NCBI GenBank assembly: GCA_937899145.1
Contig: CALBPW010000537.1
Span: 1 to 8,877, forward strand
Direction of reading: 5' to 3'
DNA: 8,877 nt
DNA from: an uncultured Bacteroidota bacterium
GTDB lineage: Bacteria > Bacteroidota > Bacteroidia > Bacteroidales > SZUA-534
Part shown: positions 5,929 to 8,877 of the stretch, piece by piece
Position numbering within the stretch: the stretch's first letter is position 1
Layout: every line of letters starts with the position of its first letter
The notes under the pieces: model-generated
What the model saw: only the letters and a program-made list of their open reading frames with translations
The model's database searches: none
Told to the model about the DNA's origin: nothing
Program-made: the position numbers and the translations under genes

Positions 5929-6567
5929 ATGTACAATATCGAAATTTTTTTGAAAGGATTGTTAGTTGGATTGTTGGTATCGGCGCCAATGGGTCCGATA
6001 GGCGTTTTATGCGTGCAAAAAACCATCAACAAAGGGCGATTTATGGGCTTCTTTTCGGGGCTTGGCGCCGCCACCGCCGACACCACATACGCCATTTTAG
6101 CCGCCTTTGGCATAACCTACATCACCAATTTTATGAATCAGAATCGGCTTGTTTTTCAGATAGTTGGCATTGCCATATTACTCTTTTTAGGATTCAGGAT
6201 GTTGCTCAAAAATCCAATAAACCAATATAAATATTACCGCACAAGCGCAAAACGCACAAATGCCGTAACCGACTATATATCAGTATTTTTGCTCACAGTT
6301 TCAAATCCTCTCACAATTGTATTTTTTGGCGCAGCCTTTTCAATGCTTGGCCTGATGTCAGAAGAAAACACCTTCTACAATGGCCTCTCGCTTGTATGGG
6401 GCGTATTTGCTGGCGCCGTACTTTGGTGGTTCACATTAACTTACTTAGTCGATATTTTCAGAAAACACTTCCGGCTGCGTGGCATTTTGTGGCTAAACCG
6501 AATTAGCGGTATTGTCATTATTATATTGTCAATAGCGCTCGGTATTAAATTCTTCTTTTTCAGCTGA
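5929..6567 (+). CDS. LysE/RhtB family amino-acid-type exporter
   Basis: A 212-residue inner-membrane protein of the LysE superfamily, whose members export amino acids or related small molecules using the proton gradient. About six membrane segments can be seen (near 6-28, 38-64, 74-93, 114-141, 151-175 and 187-210). The N-terminal APMGPIGVLCVQ (19-30) and the SGLGAATAD stretch (43-51) with its conserved Gly and Asp are the family signature, and SNP at 125-127 opens the fourth segment as usual. An in-frame ATG 33 bases upstream would add an atypical 11-residue leader and lies before the presumed transcription start, so 5929 is chosen. Substrate cannot be told: the family covers lysine, homoserine, threonine, leucine, cysteine and others. 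There is no reason to link it to the distant lysA fragment. A weak hairpin (6583-6587/6598-6602) after the stop has no T tract. Confidence 0.88.
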   Translation: MYNIEIFLKGLLVGLLVSAPMGPIGVLCVQKTINKGRFMGFFSGLGAATADTTYAILAAFGITYITNFMNQNRLVFQIVGIAILLFLGFRMLLKNPINQYKYYRTSAKRTNAVTDYISVFLLTVSNPLTIVFFGAAFSMLGLMSEENTFYNGLSLVWGVFAGAVLWWFTLTYLVDIFRKHFRLRGILWLNRISGIVIIILSIALGIKFFFFS

Positions 6568-6657
6568 TTACAAACCAACAAATCGGCAAGCTGAACAGCC
6601 GACCCACCAATTAGCCGGTTAAACATTTATCCAACTAAACAAATCAACTTATTTTGT

Positions 6658-6665
6658 TAGTTTTG
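6658..6665 (+). promoter_or_regulatory. -7 promoter element before the S9 peptidase gene
   Basis: TAGTTTTG is an exact TAnnTTTG match ending 23 bases before the ATG at 6689, at the usual distance. The -33 region is unconvincing. The leader that follows is A-rich, as is common in Bacteroidota. Confidence 0.55.
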
Positions 6666-6688
6666 TGTAAAGCAAAAAAAATCAGGAA

Positions 6689-8764
6689 ATGAACATCAAA
6701 ACATTAATAATCATGGGGTTAGCAACAGCTGTTACAGCATGCGATTCAATCAATGAGCCAATAATTGGCCGTAACAATTTGAAAATTGAAAACCGAAGAA
6801 TGACTCCCGAAGCCTTGTGGGCGCTTGGCCGGTTAGCCGACGTGCAAGTCAGCCCCGATGCGCAGAAAATACTATATGGCGTAACCTACTACAGCGTTGA
6901 ACAAAACCTCAGCAATCGCGAGATTTTTGTTGTAAATACCGACGGTTCAGACAATAAACAAATAACACTATCGGCAAAAAGCGAATATGCCGCAAAATGG
7001 GTTAAAAATGGCAGCAAAGTGGCATTCTTATCGGCTGAAAGTGGCGAAACGCAAATTTGGGAGATGAATCCGGACGGAACCAACCGCAAACAGATAACAA
7101 ACCACAAAGGCGGCATTTCAGATTTCCTTTACTCACCCGACAATTCAAAAATCCTCTTCATCGCCGAAGTCAAATATGGTGAGCGCACTGCTGATATTTA
7201 TCCGGACCTTCCAAAATCATCAGGGAAAATTGTTAACGACCTGATGTTCAAGCATTGGGACGAATGGGTTGAATCCGTGCCTCACCCGTTTATTGTTGAC
7301 TACGATGGCGAAAAAGTAACCGGCGAGCGCGATATTTTGCAAGGCGAACCATACGAGTGCCCGATGAAACCATTTGGCGGAGTTGAGCAAATCGCCTTCT
7401 CACCCGACAGTAAAACAATAGCTTACACATGTCGCAAAAAAACAGGACTTGAATACGCAATCTCAACAAATTCAGACATTTATCTTTACGATATTGCCGC
7501 CGGTAAAACCGTCAAAAATCTAACCGAAGGCATGATGGGCTACGACATTAATCCGGCATTTTCGCCCGACGGCACACGCATCGCTTTCCAAAGTATGGAG
7601 CGCGACGGTTGCGAATCGGACAAAAACCGATTGATGATTATCGAACTTGCAACTGGCGAGCGCACCGATGTCAGCAAAGGCTGGGATCAAAGTTGCGAGC
7701 AATTTGTCTGGGACAATTCGGGACAAAACATCTACTTAATAAGTTGCCAACACGGCACAATCCAGATTTATAATGCCGATATTAAAGCAAAGGTTTTCAA
7801 ACAGATAACAGTTGGCCAACACGATTTTGAGCAAATTGCGATGGCTGATAATCAGATAGTTGCCGTCCGCCACTCAATGAGTGCGCCAAACGACATCTAC
7901 ATTGTAAACCCAACCAGCGGCGAGCAACGCCAAATAACATTCGAAAACAAGCATCTGCTTGAACAAATGGATTTTGGAAATGTTGAAGAACGTTGGATGA
8001 AAACCGTAGATGACAAACAAATGCACGTTTGGGTCATCTATCCGCCGCATTTCGACCCAAACAAAAAATATCCGACATTGCTATATTGTGAAGGCGGACC
8101 GCAAAGCCCTGTAAGCCAGTTTTGGAGCTATCGGTGGAACTTCCAAATAATGGCAGCCAACGACTACATTATTGTAGCCCCCAACCGCCGCGGATTGTAC
8201 GGCTTTGGCAGCGAGTGGCTTGAAGAAATTAGTGGCGATTACGGTGGCTTGTGCATGCAAGACTACTTCACCGCCATTGATACGTACTCAAAAGAGCCAT
8301 GGGTTGATACTGAGCATCTTGGCTGTGTGGGCGCAAGTTTCGGCGGATATTCAGTTTACTGGATTGCTGGTCATCACGAAAAACGCTTCAAAGCCTTTAT
8401 TGCGCACGATGGAATGTTCAATTTTGAACAGCAATATCTTGAAACTGAAGAAATGTGGTTTGAAAATCATGACATTGGCGGACCATTTTGGGACAAAGAA
8501 AATGAAGTGGCACAACGCTCATACGCAAACTCACCGCATCTGTTTGTAGATAAATGGGATACGCCGATTCTTTGCATCCATGGCGAAAAAGATTACCGCA
8601 TTTTGGCATCGCAAGGAATGGCTGCGTTTTCAGCCGCCAAACTACGCGGAGTGCCAGCCGAACTGCTCATCTTCCCCGATGAAAATCACTGGGTTTTGCA
8701 ACCGCAAAATGGAATCCTGTGGCAACGAACATTCTTCAAATGGCTCGACAAATGGCTGAAATGA
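6689..8764 (+). CDS. DPP5-like S9 family serine peptidase, predicted lipoprotein
   Basis: A 691-residue prolyl-oligopeptidase-family enzyme closest in build to bacterial dipeptidyl-peptidase 5, which removes N-terminal dipeptides during peptide use by asaccharolytic or proteolytic Bacteroidota. The N-terminus has a lipobox (Val-Thr-Ala-Cys, Cys18), so the mature protein is probably lipid-anchored facing the periplasm or surface. Residues ~40-425 form a beta-propeller with TolB/PD40-like blades (NSKILFIAE near 152, AFSPDSKTIAY near 236, AFSPDGTRIAF near 290). Residues ~430-691 form the alpha/beta hydrolase domain. The catalytic triad is visible as Ser550 in GASFGGY (548-554), Asp635 in HGEKDYR (631-637) and His667 in ENHW (665-668). 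The 85- and 32-residue spacings agree with what I recall for the Porphyromonas gingivalis DPP5 triad. The pre-nucleophile loop EGGPQSP (468-474) is the oxyanion region. DPP5 activity rather than acylaminoacyl-peptidase activity is inferred from family resemblance. The gene appears monocistronic, with its own -7 element. Confidence 0.9.
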   Translation: MNIKTLIIMGLATAVTACDSINEPIIGRNNLKIENRRMTPEALWALGRLADVQVSPDAQKILYGVTYYSVEQNLSNREIFVVNTDGSDNKQITLSAKSEYAAKWVKNGSKVAFLSAESGETQIWEMNPDGTNRKQITNHKGGISDFLYSPDNSKILFIAEVKYGERTADIYPDLPKSSGKIVNDLMFKHWDEWVESVPHPFIVDYDGEKVTGERDILQGEPYECPMKPFGGVEQIAFSPDSKTIAYTCRKKTGLEYAISTNSDIYLYDIAAGKTVKNLTEGMMGYDINPAFSPDGTRIAFQSMERDGCESDKNRLMIIELATGERTDVSKGWDQSCEQFVWDNSGQNIYLISCQHGTIQIYNADIKAKVFKQITVGQHDFEQIAMADNQIVAVRHSMSAPNDIYIVNPTSGEQRQITFENKHLLEQMDFGNVEERWMKTVDDKQMHVWVIYPPHFDPNKKYPTLLYCEGGPQSPVSQFWSYRWNFQIMAANDYIIVAPNRRGLYGFGSEWLEEISGDYGGLCMQDYFTAIDTYSKEPWVDTEHLGCVGASFGGYSVYWIAGHHEKRFKAFIAHDGMFNFEQQYLETEEMWFENHDIGGPFWDKENEVAQRSYANSPHLFVDKWDTPILCIHGEKDYRILASQGMAAFSAAKLRGVPAELLIFPDENHWVLQPQNGILWQRTFFKWLDKWLK

Positions 8765-8820
8765 TTTGGAGTTAAGAGTTATGGGGTGTGAGTTCAATTA
8801 GTAAATGCAACTTTTTAGGA

Positions 8821-8862
8821 GAAAAAATAACCACGGAGCGGTGGTTGGTTAAAAAATTTTTT
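8821..8862. terminator. Hairpin terminator, best on the minus strand
   Basis: AACCAC (8829-8834) pairs with GTGGTT (8841-8846) around a 6-base loop. On the minus strand the stem is followed, after one A, by six T residues (complement of 8822-8827), a good intrinsic terminator. On the plus strand the T tract (8857-8862) starts 10 bases after the stem, so termination there is less certain. It probably ends a convergent minus-strand gene lying beyond the right edge, and may also stop the S9 peptidase transcript. Confidence 0.6.
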
Positions 8863-8877
8863 CAGACAAAAGGAGAG

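Noticed and set aside
201..6567. A functional lysine unit of lysA plus a LysE-type exporter
   Set aside because: They are 5 kb apart with unrelated genes and an opposite-strand gene between them, lysA is broken, and the exporter's substrate is not readable from sequence.
6583..6602. Hairpin TCGGC/GCCGA after the exporter gene as a terminator
   Set aside because: Only five pairs with a 10-base loop and no T tract on the plus strand.
6684..6687. AGGA before the S9 peptidase start as a Shine-Dalgarno site
   Set aside because: It is one base from the ATG, too close to work, and the other genes here show no Shine-Dalgarno sites either.
8205..8549. Plus-strand 114-codon frame inside the S9 peptidase
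   Set aside because: It is an out-of-frame shadow of the conserved catalytic domain.
1..8877. CRISPR array, tRNA/rRNA genes, insertion sequence, defence or toxin system
   Set aside because: No spaced direct-repeat array, no recognisable tRNA or rRNA sequence, no transposase, nuclease or restriction motifs in any gene. The 66-residue fragment at the left edge is too short to assign to a toxin.

Overview
The window reads as chromosomal DNA of a member of the Bacteroidota, most likely Bacteroidales-like. The support is: an exported esterase with a type IX secretion (Por) C-terminal sorting domain, two proteins of the Bacteroidota-typical DUF4421 family, a DPP5-like S9 peptidase, A+T-rich DNA with A-rich leaders lacking Shine-Dalgarno sites, and several exact matches to the Bacteroidota -7 promoter element TAnnTTTG just upstream of start codons. 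Genus cannot be told from the sequence alone.

Layout. (1) Bases 1-158 are a G+C-richer stretch with an open frame entering from outside the window. Around base 159 it switches abruptly, out of frame, into the second half of a diaminopimelate decarboxylase gene (lysA, to 845). The first ~160 codons of lysA, including the PLP-lysine region, are absent. This is either a rearrangement or an assembly chimera. (2) Two back-to-back intrinsic terminators (871-902 on +, 972-1003 on -) separate lysA from a convergent gene. (3) 1036-2493 (-) is a secreted SASA/CE6-type carbohydrate acetylesterase with two small C-terminal repeats and a T9SS sorting tail. (4) The ~500-base divergent spacer 2494-2993 has no convincing protein gene but is structured: small dyads in the esterase leader, four TTAAC repeats at 10-11 base spacing, a -7 element, two strong hairpins (the second an intrinsic terminator), and a perfect palindrome touching the next start codon. 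A short RNA or attenuated leader at about 2776-2910 is the simplest reading. (5) tsaB (2994-3683) overlaps by four bases a DUF4421 outer-membrane protein gene (3680-4708), followed by a second, diverged DUF4421 paralog (4771-5862). (6) A LysE/RhtB-type exporter (start corrected to 5929, to 6567) and (7) a lipoprotein-type DPP5-like S9 serine peptidase (6689-8764) follow, each with its own apparent -7 element. (8) A hairpin at 8829-8846 works as an intrinsic terminator on the minus strand, suggesting a convergent gene just beyond the right edge.

The genes do not form one pathway. They combine housekeeping functions (lysine synthesis, tRNA t6A modification) with envelope and secreted functions (acetylesterase, DUF4421 barrels, peptidase, exporter). 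No defence system, CRISPR array, insertion sequence, tRNA or rRNA was seen. The points most worth a second look are the lysA junction, the structured spacer before tsaB, and the tsaB-DUF4421 coupling.
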